This document shows, one piece after another, positions 12,145 to 23,296 of a stretch of 64,000 nt of DNA; the first letter of the stretch is position 1, and each line of letters opens with the position of its first letter. The DNA is from Sporosarcina sp. FSL K6-3457 (GTDB lineage Bacteria; Bacillota; Bacilli; Bacillales_A; Planococcaceae), in NCBI RefSeq assembly GCF_038007285.1, contig NZ_JBBOWX010000001.1:2249501-2313500 (forward strand), given 5' to 3'. Made by a program: the position numbers and the translations under genes. A model generated the notes under the pieces. That model saw nothing but the letters and a program-made list of their open reading frames with translations, did not search any database and was not told where the DNA came from.

Positions 12145-12516
12145 TTACTCTACCCTAAATCTATGGCTATTGTTCTTAACGTTCTCAGTATCAATAAATT
12201 CCACGCTATACTCAATAATATCATTGATAAACAAGTTGTGCTCTTTAGCAAAAATCTTCGTGCTTTCCAATAACTCTTTATCATAAGTCGTCTTATATTG
12301 AACTCGATCCTTTGGCCTCAACTCTTTATTGAATGACACAACACCTTGCGTTAAAACGGTTTGCAATCCACTTTCAATTAAATAATTGACGTGTGTATTA
12401 TGCTTTAAAGCCATTACTTTTAAGGATTCCAAGATTGAATGACTAATATTTGTTCTAAATTTAACTCTTGAATTGTCTGTCGTATGAATTAAATTTCCGT
12501 CTACCAATTTCCACAT
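12145..12516 (-). CDS. Small protein with two ribbon-helix-helix-like repeats
   Basis: A 123-aa soluble protein. Two similar segments can be seen: residues about 18-58 (VKFRTNISHSILESLKVMAL and following) and about 71-112 (VQYKTTYDKELLESTKIFAK and following). Each is a basic beta-strand followed by two helices, the layout of an RHH/CopG DNA-binding unit, so the protein may form an intramolecular RHH dimer. It lies 17 bases downstream of the broken homing endonuclease gene on the same strand and may have been co-transcribed with it. DNA binding is an inference. Confidence 0.55.
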   Translation of the reverse strand: MWKLVDGNLIHTTDNSRVKFRTNISHSILESLKVMALKHNTHVNYLIESGLQTVLTQGVVSFNKELRPKDRVQYKTTYDKELLESTKIFAKEHNLFINDIIEYSVEFIDTENVKNNSHRFRVE

Positions 12517-12533
12517 AGTTAAAAAACTCCTTT

Positions 12534-13483
<950 letters not shown>

Positions 13484-13636
13484 TTATCGTGATATAAACC
13501 CTCTTTTTACCGATTTATCAAGCAAAAAATCTACATTTCTCCCCTCCAACAATCAAATAGAGCTTGTCACTCCATAATCCCCTTTTTACAATTGCGAACA
13601 AGCGTTTAGGTGTCGCAAATTCGGCATATTAAACCA

Positions 13637-13676
13637 TAAAAAAGTAGGGCAAACCAGTTAATTGATCTGCCCCACT
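13637..13676 (-). terminator. Terminator of the small membrane-anchored protein gene
   Basis: Minus-strand stem AGTGGGGCA / TGCCCTACT followed by six T. The 318 bases between it and the endonuclease pseudogene start contain nothing I can assign. Confidence 0.8.
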
Positions 13677-13678
13677 GC

Positions 13679-14110
13679 TTATTCAGTCTGTGATAGCTCC
13701 TTGTAAGCCAGCACCTTCAAGGCAAGGATTTCCTCAGGTGTTAACTTGCCTTCAATGTCATTGAGCAGTTGCTGCTTCTCTGCCGCAGTTAAGCCGCTTT
13801 GAGCTTTCGACTGAAGTTCCTGCAACTCACTAACATTAAATTTTTTGACCAATACACGTACGGCCTGTTCTTTCGTTTGGAAAGGTAACGTACTGCTATC
13901 TACATTTTTTCCCTCTTCAATAAATGCCTTTAGCTGCGGATCATTATTGACTTCTTGTTTAATACTCTCAAGTTGACCACTATCATTCAACTCCACGGCG
14001 ACCTGTTCCATAACTTGATCGGCGATGATTTTAGGTCCGAAATAGTAAGCGGAAAAGCCTAGCACAGCAATAACAACGATAATTCCAAACAGTATCTTTA
14101 CAAATTTCAA
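13679..14110 (-). CDS. Membrane-anchored small protein, unknown function
   Basis: A 143-aa protein with one N-terminal membrane segment (KILFGIIVVIAVLGFSAYYF, residues 4-23) and an extracellular, largely helical and acidic domain of about 115 residues. The charge pattern puts the C-terminus outside. No cysteine lipobox is present, so it is an anchored or slowly released protein. Family not recognised. It is monocistronic, with its own terminator at the stop. Confidence 0.7.
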   Translation of the reverse strand: MKFVKILFGIIVVIAVLGFSAYYFGPKIIADQVMEQVAVELNDSGQLESIKQEVNNDPQLKAFIEEGKNVDSSTLPFQTKEQAVRVLVKKFNVSELQELQSKAQSGLTAAEKQQLLNDIEGKLTPEEILALKVLAYKELSQTE

Positions 14111-14209
14111 CTCAGCTCACCCTTCCATTACGAAATCCCTTATAAAGGATACTACACAGTATTCGTCCGATGTACAAGAAAGTAAGCGATTTGAGCGATA
14201 GAAGATGAA

Positions 14210-14836
14210 TTATTCATCTAAATGTTTTGTGCCGTTATAAAGCGGACAGCTCCATATATTTTCTGTATTCTTAAGAATCGTTAGGGATGTATTGTCGATA
14301 GATGTTTTTGGGAATTGCTCTGGCAGCAATCGCTGTAAAGTAAGGCCTATTAAAGCCCCGTGACTCACTACCAATACTCGCTTATCCTTATGAGCCATCA
14401 CGAGTTCTTCTAAAAACTCCAACCCTCTGTTGGATACAAACTCATACTTTTTCATTCCAAGGTCTATTTCTCGCCAATTCCTTCCCCATTTATGAATCCT
14501 TTCAACTTCGGTTGTTCCTTCAATTTCACCGCAGTCGATTTCACGAATTCTTTCATCATACATACTAATAGGCAATTGTAGTGTAGTTGAAACGATTTGT
14601 GCAGTTTCAATGGCGCGTGATAGGTCACTCGTAATGATTACATCCCATTCCTGTTCCAAAGAAAGTCGATTGGCAAGTGCCAATGCTTGCTGCTTCCCTA
14701 TTTTATTTAAAGGGATATCAGATACACCTTGCGCCTTGCCTAGTTCATTCCACTCCGTAATTCCGTGTCTGACTAGCCCTATTATTGTCAAATCGCTTTT
14801 GCTACCTTCCTGATACAAATATCTTTCGTTTTTCAT
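14210..14836 (-). CDS. Histidine phosphatase family protein (phosphoglycerate mutase-like)
   Basis: A 208-aa enzyme with the catalytic LVRHGITEWN motif (RHG, residues about 22-24), a second-half SHGALIGLTL histidine, and an EIDCGEIEG segment that carries the acid. This is the cofactor-dependent PGM-like branch 1 fold, typically a phosphatase on small phosphorylated metabolites. Its gene ends 99 bases downstream of... its neighbours' control regions and follows ileS closely in the same direction (19 bases), so the T-box-controlled ileS transcript may extend into it. Confidence 0.85.
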   Translation of the reverse strand: MKNERYLYQEGSKSDLTIIGLVRHGITEWNELGKAQGVSDIPLNKIGKQQALALANRLSLEQEWDVIITSDLSRAIETAQIVSTTLQLPISMYDERIREIDCGEIEGTTEVERIHKWGRNWREIDLGMKKYEFVSNRGLEFLEELVMAHKDKRVLVVSHGALIGLTLQRLLPEQFPKTSIDNTSLTILKNTENIWSCPLYNGTKHLDE

Positions 14837-14855
14837 AATGAGCCATAAGAAAATG

Positions 14856-17800
14856 TTAGCTAATCGGCAACAGCTGAATGACTGCGGTATGCTCCCCTAT
14901 TGTCATTTCGGAACCATCAACAACATGATCTCTCATATATAAATGACGCATCAATAAGTTTTCCTGTAGTAATAACGCAAACTTTTCAATAACGATTCGT
15001 AGCTCTGGGTCCGTACAAACTGCAATATCAACACGCATATTAATCGGCAACTGTAATTCCTTCCGATACGCTTGTATCGCCCGAATCAATTCGCGAGCCG
15101 TTCCTTCTTGCACCAGTTCCGTTGTTAAACCAACATCTAACGTAACCGTATAGGCTCCATTTGCTGCTGAGGAATAGCCTTCCTTCGCCATTTTCTCGAC
15201 GAGCACGTCCTCAATGGTTACTGTCACAACGTCGCCTGAAGCCGCAACCATTTCTCCATGACCTACTTTTGTAAACGCCATAGACTCTTCACTCGTTAGT
15301 TGCTGTAGCCATGTATGGACGATATTGGATTGTTTACCGAATTTGGCACCCGCTTTTTTAAAGTCTAATTTTAGTTTAATAGCTGCAAATTGGCTTTCAT
15401 CATTGACTTCATGGAATTGTTTGACGTTCAATTCGTCCATGATGATGTCCTGGTACGCCGCCCAGTTAACAGACGCCATTGCACTTAAGACAGAAATGCT
15501 TGCTAACGGCTGTTTGACCTTCAAGGCAGTTGTGTTGCGAATGCTCCTTCCTAATTCAACGACTTGGAGCACTGCATCCATTTCATTTTCTAACTGCTCG
15601 TTTATCCGATTTGGATCATAGGTTGGATAATCAGATAGGTGTACACTGTCTCCTGTTAAGTTGAAATAGATATCTTCAGCGATGAATGGCGTGAAAGGTG
15701 CCAGCAATTGACTCGTTTTTGTCAGGACTTCGTGTAGCGTCCCATAAGCCGCCGCCTTGTCTGGACTCATGTCACTCGCCCAAAAGCGCTCTCTGGAACG
15801 TCTAACGTACCAATTACTAACCTCTTCGACCAGTTGTGCAATGTCCCTTGCTGCATTGGTAAAATGATAGTCCTTTAAATTAGCACTGACCACCTTTATG
15901 GTGCTGTGTAAGCGAGAAAGGATCCACTCGTCTAATTTATTGTACTCTGCAACAGCACCTTTTCCGAACACATAGCCATCTAAGTTAGCATACAGGGCGT
16001 AAAAACTATACACATTGTCTAACGTATCGACTAATTTCGATTTCGCTTCCTGGACGATGCGTTGCGAAAAACGTTTGGAACTCCACGGCGCGCTATCGAC
16101 GACTAATGCCCAACGCAATGCATCTGCACCGTACTTTTCGATTAAATCGACTGGATCTAGTGCATTGCCTTTACTCTTGGACATTTTTTGTCCATTTTCA
16201 TCTAAAATATGGCCTAATGATAAGACGCGTTTGTATGGGGATTGCCCCGTAAATAATGTCGATACTGCTAGTAAGCTATAAAACCAACCCCGTGTTTGAT
16301 CAATCCCTTCAATAACAATATCTGCCGGGAATTGCTTGTTAAATAGATCCTCATTTTCAAATGGATAATGATATTGTGCAAATGGCATGGAACCACTGTC
16401 AAACCACACATCAATGACTTCAGGCGTTCTGGACATTTCTCCTTCACAAACCGAACAACGAAGCTTAATTTGATCAACAGTCGGTTTATGCAAGTCAAGC
16501 TCATCTGCGAGTGGATGAATGGACAGCTTTCTTAGTTCTGCTATGCTCTTTGGTGCTTGCTCGTGTTGGCAGTCGTCACATTGCCAGACATTGAGCGGCG
16601 TTCCCCAATAGCGTTTCCGACTAATATTCCAATCCACCATTTGCTCCAAGAAATTGCCGAATCTCCCTTGCTTGATATGCTCAGGATGCCATGTCACGCC
16701 TGCATTATTGTCGATGAATGGTTGCTGCAAAGCCGTTGTTTTGATAAACCAGTTATCGTTAGCGTAATATAACAGCGGTGAATCACAGCGCCAGCAATGC
16801 GGATAATTATGTTCGAATTTTTCTTTGCTGTACAACAAGCCTTTATCCGCAAGATAACGAATGATATCGACATCACAGTCTTTGACAAAACGTCCTTGAA
16901 AAGCAGGGACTTCCGCCGTATACTGCCCCTTTTCATCGACGACATTGACAAAAGAGAAGCCGTTGTCTTGAATGACGTGATAATCGTCTTCTCCGTATGC
17001 AGGTGCAATGTGCACAATTCCTGTACCACTGTCCTCTGTAACGTAATCGGCTTCCACTACTTGATGCCCAATGGCTACTTCTACAAACTCAAATGGTGCA
17101 CTATACGACAAACCCTTTAACTCCGCCCCAAGATGAACAGAGAGAATGTCATAATCCTTTTTTAATACCGTTGTAGCTAGTGATTCCGCCACGATGAAGA
17201 TGTCATTGCCTTGTCGTGCACGCACGTACTTCATCGTTGGGTGGACAGCTAATGCCACATTGGCAGGTAATGTCCAAGGCGTTGTCGTCCAGCCGAGAAA
17301 ATATTCGTTGGTCCGATCTTGAATCTTGAACTTCACTGTGGCCGTTAAATCCTTCACCATCTTATATTCCTGTGCGACTTCATGTGAACTCAGAGATGTT
17401 TGACAGCTCGCGCAATAAGGCGATACGCGATGTCCTTTATGGAGTAAGCCTTTATCATGAATCGTCCCTAAGATATTCCACACACTTTCAATATAAGAAT
17501 TGTTTAACGTGACATAAGGATCCTCCATGTCTACCCAATAGCCAAGTTGCTCCGTAAACGTGCGCCATTGTTGTTCATAGACAAAAACGCTTTCCCTACA
17601 TTTTTCAATAAAGGCCTCAACACCATACTTCTCAATGTCACTCTTGCCTGAAATACCCAATTGTTTTTCCACGCCTAATTCAACCGGTAATCCATGCGTA
17701 TCCCAACCTGCTTTTCGAAGGACTTGATGGCCCGTCATCGTTTTGTATCTGGCGACCACGTCTTTAATTGTACGTCCCAAGGCATGCCCAACATGCGGTA

Positions 17801-17942
17801 AACCATTTGCGGTCGGTGGCCCTTCATAAAATACAAACGAAGGACTCGCTTCTCTTGTTTCAATGGATTGCTCAAACGTACGCTGCTGCCCCCATTGCTG
17901 TTGAATGCGTTGTTCGCGTTGCTGAACCGTTTCTTTTTTCAT
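14856..17942 (-). CDS. ileS: Isoleucyl-tRNA synthetase, IleRS2 (mupirocin-tolerant) type
   Basis: Charges tRNA-Ile; 1028 aa. The class I motifs are HVGH (residues 50-53) and KMSKS (about 585). The N-terminal pattern [29 protein letters not shown] and the [12 protein letters not shown] segment are those of the IleRS2 clade (eukaryotic-like, including MupA), which is intrinsically less sensitive to mupirocin than IleRS1. The signature is the ordinary HxGH, not the swapped form of hyper-resistant IleRS2. ATG 17942 is preferred (GAGG upstream); an in-frame start 15 codons earlier would run into the T-box terminator. Whether an IleRS1 exists elsewhere cannot be seen here. Confidence 0.93.
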   Translation of the reverse strand: MKKETVQQREQRIQQQWGQQRTFEQSIETREASPSFVFYEGPPTANGLPHVGHALGRTIKDVVARYKTMTGHQVLRKAGWDTHGLPVELGVEKQLGISGKSDIEKYGVEAFIEKCRESVFVYEQQWRTFTEQLGYWVDMEDPYVTLNNSYIESVWNILGTIHDKGLLHKGHRVSPYCASCQTSLSSHEVAQEYKMVKDLTATVKFKIQDRTNEYFLGWTTTPWTLPANVALAVHPTMKYVRARQGNDIFIVAESLATTVLKKDYDILSVHLGAELKGLSYSAPFEFVEVAIGHQVVEADYVTEDSGTGIVHIAPAYGEDDYHVIQDNGFSFVNVVDEKGQYTAEVPAFQGRFVKDCDVDIIRYLADKGLLYSKEKFEHNYPHCWRCDSPLLYYANDNWFIKTTALQQPFIDNNAGVTWHPEHIKQGRFGNFLEQMVDWNISRKRYWGTPLNVWQCDDCQHEQAPKSIAELRKLSIHPLADELDLHKPTVDQIKLRCSVCEGEMSRTPEVIDVWFDSGSMPFAQYHYPFENEDLFNKQFPADIVIEGIDQTRGWFYSLLAVSTLFTGQSPYKRVLSLGHILDENGQKMSKSKGNALDPVDLIEKYGADALRWALVVDSAPWSSKRFSQRIVQEAKSKLVDTLDNVYSFYALYANLDGYVFGKGAVAEYNKLDEWILSRLHSTIKVVSANLKDYHFTNAARDIAQLVEEVSNWYVRRSRERFWASDMSPDKAAAYGTLHEVLTKTSQLLAPFTPFIAEDIYFNLTGDSVHLSDYPTYDPNRINEQLENEMDAVLQVVELGRSIRNTTALKVKQPLASISVLSAMASVNWAAYQDIIMDELNVKQFHEVNDESQFAAIKLKLDFKKAGAKFGKQSNIVHTWLQQLTSEESMAFTKVGHGEMVAASGDVVTVTIEDVLVEKMAKEGYSSAANGAYTVTLDVGLTTELVQEGTARELIRAIQAYRKELQLPINMRVDIAVCTDPELRIVIEKFALLLQENLLMRHLYMRDHVVDGSEMTIGEHTAVIQLLPIS

Positions 17943-17984
17943 CTGATATCGCCTCGTTTTCGATTTTTTGGTTAAAAAAACATA

Positions 17985-18245
17985 CAAAAAAACCCGTCCC
18001 TATGGAAAGGGACGGGTTTAACCGCGATACCACCCTAATTCTATTGAAAACATTCGTTTCTCAATAGCACTTAGCCACGTACAAGCATACGCGTTCCTTT
18101 TATCGGTAGACACCCGTTCAAGCTTACTTCGTTTCAGCTCGATTTCTCAGAGAGGATTTTCATGCTTGAACTGAACACCGGCTTTCAGCATCTACCGGCT
18201 CTCTGGGGAACAGTGTCAAACAGTACTTGTTCTCGTCAACGAAAA
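17985..18245 (-). promoter_or_regulatory. T-box riboswitch controlling ileS (tRNA-Ile sensing)
   Basis: The leader carries the T-box core AGGGTGGTATCGCGG (18036-18022); its UGGU fits the A discriminator base of tRNA-Ile. The Stem I specifier ATC (18157-18155, in AAAATCCTC) matches isoleucine. The terminator is AAACCCGTCCC / GGGACGGGTTT plus a T run at 18019-17990. Uncharged tRNA-Ile would stabilise the antiterminator and allow ileS transcription. Confidence 0.95.
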
Positions 18246-18326
18246 TGTATGTTTTTGTTAAGGATGATATTACCTTATGCTGTGTAGGCTTGTCAAATGA
18301 ATCATTTTTCGATAATTTTTTATTTA

Positions 18327-18893
18327 CTATAGGAATTGGCCAACTGGAAGGTCAAGATTAATGGTCGTATGGCGCACTATCGATTCATAAGCGCAGGCTT
18401 TCGCTGAAAACTGGCGCATCAAAACGGCTACCTGCAAAGATTCACTAGATAAAGCACTTTCTTCACGACTGCCAATGAGCTTTACATCTGGTACGACCGG
18501 CCAAGCGCCAGCACGTTCATAAAAATTGGTCAAAGATGACTCGCACGTAAACACGCCAATATCTATGTTGTTATTCTCTTCAATCCATCGAGTAGCGGCA
18601 GCAACTGTGCGCAAACCCAACCCGAGACCTTGATAATCGGGATCAGTGGCAACACAACTAAGTCCAGCTAAGTTGAATGTCTGCCCACAGTGTTTGATGG
18701 TCTTCCGCACCACACCTGCGTAGCTGACCAACTTTCCATTTGAGTAGGCATAGAATGAGCGTGCCTGAAGTGATGCAGCGTGGGTACCCTGAATGGGTTC
18801 GCCGAGCATTTCTGGCCAAATCTGGTTTAGCATGACAGCAATCTGATGCCATAATGCATCAGACGCTTCATTATATTTCTCAAGAAAAATCAA
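18327..18893 (-). CDS. GNAT N-acetyltransferase, fifth gene of the Wadjet operon
   Basis: A 188-aa acetyl-CoA-dependent transferase. The GNAT core LSCVATDPDYQGLGLGLRTV (motif A with the Q/RxxGxG-type CoA loop) is at about residues 79-98, and FYERAGAWPV is the motif B region. The organisation resembles AAC(2')-I aminoglycoside acetyltransferases, but identity is too low to claim that substrate. It overlaps the end of jetC by 14 bases, so translation should be coupled and the protein made with the Wadjet complex. It may modify a Wadjet subunit or be a passenger gene; both are inference. Confidence 0.82.
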   Translation of the reverse strand: MIFLEKYNEASDALWHQIAVMLNQIWPEMLGEPIQGTHAASLQARSFYAYSNGKLVSYAGVVRKTIKHCGQTFNLAGLSCVATDPDYQGLGLGLRTVAAATRWIEENNNIDIGVFTCESSLTNFYERAGAWPVVPDVKLIGSREESALSSESLQVAVLMRQFSAKACAYESIVRHTTINLDLPVGQFL

Positions 18894-21800
18894 ACCCTAA
18901 CTGCTCTCGTTCTCCTAACCTAGCAAGTGTATCAGGGTCGTTGTCTTCAAAATAAGCTGTTTGGATATGTTTTTCTGTTTTTACGATTTGTTTCGATGAA
19001 TTTATTGCTTGGCGTAACTGGCAACTATAAATAACCGGGAAATAATCACTTAGAAACTTCCCCTCTGCATGTGCAGTAAGGGCAATCATTTGGAAGCCAA
19101 GTTGTTCTGCAATATAAAAGACAGGTTGCAAGACATGCTCGCTTGAAGCTTTTCCAAAAGGATTATCAACAATAACTGTTCGATTTCTCTTCTTTGACGA
19201 ACGAACATCTTGATTTTTTTCGGCGATATAATTTAAAATACCTAAAAATAACGTCATGTTTTTACTCCATTTTTCGCCACCAGACCATTTATTGGATTGT
19301 TCCCATGGATAGGACTGTGAAGTAATAGATAAATCATTCGTTACTTTTCTACAAAATGCTTTTAATCGTTTTTGTTGGACGATGACATTCAGTAATTGCT
19401 GCGTATTTAAAATCTTTTGGATTTCTTCTTTTATAGCGGTTGTATTTTCAATTCCCGTGGCATCTTTAAAGTCAATATGCTCCAACCGCTGTCCAAGTCG
19501 TTCTACATATACTCGGATTGCCTGTTTTGCTTCGTGTTCCTGCCATTCCGGAATGGCAAACCGATAAATCTCTGTTGGTCCGTCGACAGTTTTAACACGT
19601 GTATTCCTAGGAATCGCTTTCAGTTCGTCAATTACGTTTGCTACATGCGTATACATACGGTGGATAAATTGCTCCAATTCCTGGTCTTTTTCCTTCATCG
19701 TCGTCTCCGCAATTTGAATAGCATTCGCAATCCGCGCTAGCATATGTGTTGAAAACTGCTGAATGTCTTTGTATTTCGTATGCACATTTAAGCCTTGAAT
19801 CGTATGGTCGCGTAACTTACTATCTTGAATCTTTTGATGGCAAAATTGTATAAACTTATTTTTATCGTTGACTAAACGATCACTCATTTTTGTATAGTTA
19901 TTTTTTGCTTCTTCTAATACGTTTTCAATTTCTTTCAACATCTTTCTCGCATGATAAGTCAGTGCAAGTCGATCCTCTTCTGTTAATAAAATCCCTTCAA
20001 TCTGCGGATGAAGGAACTCAAATTTCCCATTCAAAACATCATAATGATGCACGACTTCATCGATTTCTGTTAGTGCTGTACTAATTTTTTGCTTTTCATT
20101 ATATAACGACTTGGTGAGGCGGTCCAATCCTTCTTGTTCTTTTTGTAAATTCTGCTTGACCGTTTGAAGCGGCTCCTGAAAAGACACAAGTGGTTCTCCA
20201 GCAAATTTTTGATGAAATTGAGCAGATTTCTGTTCGTGAAGTGTTTGTTGCTTAATAAATAAAGAGTTTGCCTTTGTAAGTTGTTCCTCTTTTTCTGATA
20301 ACATCGTCTTTTCTTCATTGCGCTGCATGGTTAGTTGTGAAATTTTCTGCTTAATATCAGACGGCAGTAACAGTATTTTTGTTATTGGCTCCCCCTCACT
20401 ATGCAATTGTGCTAATCGATCCTCGGCCTCCTGTTTGTTGGTGATAAATTGTTCAATCTTTTGCTGAATTAATTGACGTGTAGTAGACTCGTTCGCTAAC
20501 TTCCTTATCACCGAATCGTATGTCGCTGTCAATTGCTCAATACTTTTGCTTGAAAAAACAGGCTGTGTCATGTCCTTTGATTTTAAATACAGTATATGGC
20601 TATCGACTTGTGATCTTTTATCTGACTTTCTTTCACCCAGTCGCTCCTTACAGTTCTCCAACGCTTCGCTGCTCCTCTTAACAGCAAAAACAGCCTTTTG
20701 TAAATCAATTTTAACGAGGCGGGATGCTTCTTCCAATGCATGTACTTGCTTTTGCTTTTCTTCTACCTGTTGATTGAGTTGTTCGTGTCGAATTGCATCT
20801 GCTAATTGCATGTTTAGGTGATGTAAGCTATCTCGATCATCTATTAATTCAGCTTGCTGTATACGAATTTTTTCACTTTTCTCCTCTATTTCTGTTGTAA
20901 AGCTACGAATTTGTTGTTCGATTGCTTCTAAGTCTTCTTTTAACGATCGAATCTGTTCCTCTTTTTCAAAAATCAATACTTGAGGACATTCGGCTAAAAA
21001 TTGTATAAGCTGTTGCTCCATATGGCTCCATTTTGCTAAAGTATCTTCTACTTGCTGACGTTCTGAAATGAGTATATTTGCACGTGCACGAAGATTTTGT
21101 TTCCATTCAGTAAAATTAGTGATTTCCTTATGATAATCCCAATGAGTGGGTACGACGACTTGTGTGATTGCCTTTTGTTCCCCTTGTACAAGTGCATTTG
21201 CCTCATCAAGCGATAGCACGAGTAAAGGATATTGAATCTTATCACGCTGTGCTGTTATTTTTTCGATAAGTTTCGGCACTTGGTCTGTTGTAGTGATTAA
21301 AGAAATAGGCCAATAAGGATAGTCTTGTGTTTCCAAGGAGAGATTTAACTGCGATAAAAAACGTGTACCTTTTTCCAGAAAATCAAATTGATTTTGCCAT
21401 TGCTCAATTTGTTCATCGATATAAGGATCGGCAAAAAACTGTTCCATTTGCTCATAATCATCAACATAACGGAGCGCCAGACGTTCCTTTTGTAACTTCT
21501 CTACTTTTAATGTATTTAAATGTTGTAATTCATTTTGAATGCTGCCCCGTATTGTTTCTTCCTGTCTGTAAATGGAATCAAGCGTATACCACCGTGTTTG
21601 CATCGCTTGTAATTGTTCAATCATGAATTGATGTTTGCGCTTCATTTGTTCCAATTCTTTTGCCTTAGCTACGTGTTGATTACTTATCTCAGTCTTTTTT
21701 TTGTATAATTGGTATCTTGCTTGATCCGCTGCCCCAACTTCTCTTTCCAGCTGTTTATTATTCGTTTCTGTTGCACTAATATGTTGATCAAGCATTGCTG

Positions 21801-23295
21801 TTTGAACTTCTAATCGTTTTTTCACATCACCAACCGTTTCATTTTCCTGCATGACTGTCAGCGATTGTACAATACCTTTTTGTTGATTTTGGAGTCCTAT
21901 GACCTCCGTTTGACGTTGAATCATTTTCCTATTTGTTTGACTTTCTTGTTGCTCTAATGACACTAGCCGAGCTTGTTCATCAGCGACTACTTGCTCGAAA
22001 TAGACTTGCTCGCGTTTGTGTTCTGCGATATCTTTGTCAAACTTGTCTTCCAACTCAAGGAAGAACCCTTTAATTTCTCTCAAATGATAGGTTTGCTGTG
22101 CTTGCAATTCTTGAATATCTAGTTGCACATCTAAACTAGACAATTCTTCTTGCTTGGCCAGTATTATCCCTTCAGCTTTTTGAATTTTATCTTCTTCATC
22201 AGCAACTTTTAAGGATAAAATTTCTTGTTTTGTCGCTGTGTACCGTTCGTTTAGTGCATCTCGTTCTGCTGTAATATTGTTAACAATTGTCTGTTCATGA
22301 GTCATTTTATCCTGTAGTACGTGCACTTCATAAGATGCTTGTTGCTTTTCGTAGATATCTAACTGATCTTTTGCTCTCTTTAGGGCATTTTCATTGTCAA
22401 GTTGTTTTTTCTGTTGATCTAGCAGCATTTTATCGTGATAAGCTGCTGATGCCTTTGTTTTTTGTTTTACTGTGCGAAAGGCTTGTTCCATTTCATGCAA
22501 TTTTGAAAAGGTTTCTTGATAGGTAGTTAATTGCTCTCTAATTTGTTCGTGTTCCCGAATCGTTTCACTCATTTGACGATGGATTTTAAAGCCTTTACGC
22601 CGTGCGGTGAAAGAATCGACAAAGGTTTCATCTTTGTTAAAGTGCATTGAGCGTTCCACAGCTGGAATGAGTAGCTTTTCAAATAATTGTTGAGATGTTT
22701 CACATTTCTCGAAGAATTTTTCGATATCGCCTTCAGCGCTATTAATTTTTATAATACTTGCCCATTCTTTGGCGATAATTTGATAATTTCGTTCGATATG
22801 TTCTTGAAAACCAGAAATCGTTTCAAAAATTCGTCCACTTTGTTTCGTTTGTGCACGATAATAGTCGAGGATTTCTCCTTTTTCAGCTGTTCTAACCCCA
22901 TTCGCAATTTCTTTCACAAATGGTAAATGCTCAATCGACTCTTTACTGCCTTCCGCATATTCCGTCACAAATCGGTAAGAATCAAGCTGGTCTTGTCCGC
23001 GAAATAAGGTGACTGCTGTCAGTGCATAGCGTCTAGGGCGGTCTGAAATAATCCATTCGATAGCAATATGCGCAGGTTCGTCAAGCGTCAGTGTCTCTTT
23101 AATCTTCCGGCTGGCCATATTGGTATGTGGAATAATGGCTTGCAAAGCCGTTTGAATAAAAACAGTCTTTCCCCCGCCATTTTCCAATAAAATAGCACTA
23201 TTCTCACCATCAAAAACAAAAATCTCATCATTATATCTCTTATTTCCATCTTCATAAACGATATTCGTAAAACGAATTTTTGAAATGGCAGGCAT
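18880..23295 (-). CDS. jetC: Wadjet JetC: SMC/MukB-like ATPase
   Basis: Motor of the Wadjet complex, which extrudes loops on circular DNA and leads to cleavage of small plasmids. It has 1471 aa: an ATPase head half with Walker A ENGGGKT (residues 38-44), about 1200 residues of glutamine/lysine-rich coiled coil with a probable hinge near the middle, then the signature WSGGEKWSKN (about 1337) and Walker B TVIVDNPFGKAS (about 1373). All ATPase motifs look intact. ATG 23295 has GAGGAG upstream; a TTG four codons earlier is possible. It is one base away from jetB and overlaps the following GNAT gene. Confidence 0.9.
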   Translation of the reverse strand: MPAISKIRFTNIVYEDGNKRYNDEIFVFDGENSAILLENGGGKTVFIQTALQAIIPHTNMASRKIKETLTLDEPAHIAIEWIISDRPRRYALTAVTLFRGQDQLDSYRFVTEYAEGSKESIEHLPFVKEIANGVRTAEKGEILDYYRAQTKQSGRIFETISGFQEHIERNYQIIAKEWASIIKINSAEGDIEKFFEKCETSQQLFEKLLIPAVERSMHFNKDETFVDSFTARRKGFKIHRQMSETIREHEQIREQLTTYQETFSKLHEMEQAFRTVKQKTKASAAYHDKMLLDQQKKQLDNENALKRAKDQLDIYEKQQASYEVHVLQDKMTHEQTIVNNITAERDALNERYTATKQEILSLKVADEEDKIQKAEGIILAKQEELSSLDVQLDIQELQAQQTYHLREIKGFFLELEDKFDKDIAEHKREQVYFEQVVADEQARLVSLEQQESQTNRKMIQRQTEVIGLQNQQKGIVQSLTVMQENETVGDVKKRLEVQTAMLDQHISATETNNKQLEREVGAADQARYQLYKKKTEISNQHVAKAKELEQMKRKHQFMIEQLQAMQTRWYTLDSIYRQEETIRGSIQNELQHLNTLKVEKLQKERLALRYVDDYEQMEQFFADPYIDEQIEQWQNQFDFLEKGTRFLSQLNLSLETQDYPYWPISLITTTDQVPKLIEKITAQRDKIQYPLLVLSLDEANALVQGEQKAITQVVVPTHWDYHKEITNFTEWKQNLRARANILISERQQVEDTLAKWSHMEQQLIQFLAECPQVLIFEKEEQIRSLKEDLEAIEQQIRSFTTEIEEKSEKIRIQQAELIDDRDSLHHLNMQLADAIRHEQLNQQVEEKQKQVHALEEASRLVKIDLQKAVFAVKRSSEALENCKERLGERKSDKRSQVDSHILYLKSKDMTQPVFSSKSIEQLTATYDSVIRKLANESTTRQLIQQKIEQFITNKQEAEDRLAQLHSEGEPITKILLLPSDIKQKISQLTMQRNEEKTMLSEKEEQLTKANSLFIKQQTLHEQKSAQFHQKFAGEPLVSFQEPLQTVKQNLQKEQEGLDRLTKSLYNEKQKISTALTEIDEVVHHYDVLNGKFEFLHPQIEGILLTEEDRLALTYHARKMLKEIENVLEEAKNNYTKMSDRLVNDKNKFIQFCHQKIQDSKLRDHTIQGLNVHTKYKDIQQFSTHMLARIANAIQIAETTMKEKDQELEQFIHRMYTHVANVIDELKAIPRNTRVKTVDGPTEIYRFAIPEWQEHEAKQAIRVYVERLGQRLEHIDFKDATGIENTTAIKEEIQKILNTQQLLNVIVQQKRLKAFCRKVTNDLSITSQSYPWEQSNKWSGGEKWSKNMTLFLGILNYIAEKNQDVRSSKKRNRTVIVDNPFGKASSEHVLQPVFYIAEQLGFQMIALTAHAEGKFLSDYFPVIYSCQLRQAINSSKQIVKTEKHIQTAYFEDNDPDTLARLGEREQLGFDFS

Positions 23296-23296
23296 C

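Noticed and set aside
18896-23200. Several plus-strand open frames inside jetC
   Set aside because: They are antisense shadows of a coiled-coil gene with biased codons; none has a ribosome site or family signature.
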